From Citrobacter sp. wls619 (lineage in GTDB: Bacteria > Pseudomonadota > Gammaproteobacteria > Enterobacterales > Enterobacteriaceae): a stretch of DNA of 46,728 nucleotides. A program made the position numbers and the translations under genes. Location of the stretch: NCBI RefSeq assembly GCF_005281345.1, contig NZ_SZXJ01000046.1, positions 1-46,728 of the forward strand, read 5' to 3'. Shown piece by piece: positions 46,429 through 46,728 of this stretch; position 1 is the stretch's first letter, and each line of letters starts with the position of its first letter. The notes beneath the pieces were generated by a model. That model was not told the origin of the DNA, searched no databases, and saw only the letters and a program-made list of their open reading frames with translations.

Positions 46429-46728
46429 TTATTTCCCCGCATCCATATCGCAGTACATCCGGGTCCAGCCCTTATAGCCCACCACCTCCGGTTCTTTGTC
46501 CGGCAGGTTTTGATAGTTAGCCTTATAACCTTCCGTTAAATGGGCTAAGGATGCTTTCATAAATACCACCGTTCCCCACGCAGCACCTGGAAACTCAGGA
46601 CTGGTATGGCCGTCCACATACTCGCCACCGGATTTATGCTTGCCTGGCCTGTAGAGATAATAGGTGTCATCAAAGTATTGATAATCTATACCCGGACCAC
46701 CCGGCGCCAGACGCGGGTCGTCAAAAGG
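46429..46728 (-). CDS. C-terminal part of an unidentified type VI-linked protein (runs off the window)
   Basis: The last 99 codons of a minus-strand gene, open to the right edge of the window. The visible part runs from PFDDPRLAPGGPG through HTSPEFPGAAWGTVVFMKAS to GYKGWTRMYCDMDAGK, with several aromatic residues and no membrane segment. A GTG at 46617 could mimic a start, but the frame continues upstream without a stop, so the true start is outside. Its stop is one base before the PAAR gene start, so they share an operon. Such a place often holds the effector or its immunity protein; I cannot tell which. Confidence 0.6.
   Translation of the reverse strand, partial: PFDDPRLAPGGPGIDYQYFDDTYYLYRPGKHKSGGEYVDGHTSPEFPGAAWGTVVFMKASLAHLTEGYKANYQNLPDKEPEVVGYKGWTRMYCDMDAGK

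Noticed and set aside
46429-46617. Complete small gene starting at the GTG at 46617
   Set aside because: The frame stays open to the window edge without a stop, so this is more likely the C-terminus of a longer gene.
1-46728. CRISPR array, tRNA, rRNA, insertion sequence or prophage
   Set aside because: No direct repeats with spacers, no cloverleaf or rRNA-like segments, and no transposase or integrase frames were found on reading.

Overview
The window reads as chromosome of an enteric bacterium close to Escherichia, Salmonella and Citrobacter. Nearly every gene up to about 38.7 kb has a recognisable E. coli counterpart of almost the same length, and gene order follows the E. coli dcuS-to-yjdP segment. 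The differences (no melB, an extra kdgT-like gene, a toxin-antitoxin pair after phnP, and a sugar ABC/hybrid-kinase block plus type VI secretion genes after yjdP) suggest a relative such as Citrobacter rather than E. coli itself. The genus is an inference; I could run no search.

Layout. 0.4-6.6 kb: anaerobic C4-dicarboxylate module, with sensor/regulator dcuS-dcuR, fumarate/succinate antiporter dcuB and fumarase fumB, then yjdF. 7.4-10 kb: melibiose locus with melA and divergent melR but no melB between melA and yjdF. 10.2-15.1 kb: arginine-dependent acid resistance (adiA, adiY, adiC). 15.2-18.7 kb: lipid A modification, eptA-basR-basS plus the 29-residue pmrR on the other strand; consensus PmrA boxes precede both eptA and pmrR. 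18.8-20.3 kb: osmolyte transporter proP with a perfect CRP site upstream. 21-22 kb: kdgT-like permease. 22-25.3 kb: yjcZ and the dynamin-like GTPase gene crfC.

25.8-37.8 kb: yjdM (phnA), yjdN (phnB) and a complete phnC-to-phnP carbon-phosphorus lyase operon. It encodes uptake (C, D, E), repressor (F), the C-P lyase core (G, H, I, J with K and L), and processing of the ribose-phosphate product (M, N, P) with an acetyltransferase (O). phnE is intact. REP/BIME repeats interrupt the operon at phnD/phnE and phnK/phnL.

37.8-38.4 kb: a RelE-like toxin with a Phd/YefM (StbD)-like antitoxin, preceded by two palindromic operators overlapping a good promoter. 38.4-38.7 kb: yjdP. 38.8-44.7 kb: a hybrid histidine kinase divergent from a ribose-type sugar ABC transporter operon; no separate response regulator is visible. 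44.8-46.7 kb: AT-rich minus-strand genes entering from the right edge, comprising the C-terminus of an unidentified protein, a PAAR-repeat protein and a large membrane protein. They look like part of a type VI secretion effector module. The last two blocks are the least conventional parts. No rRNA, tRNA or CRISPR array was seen.
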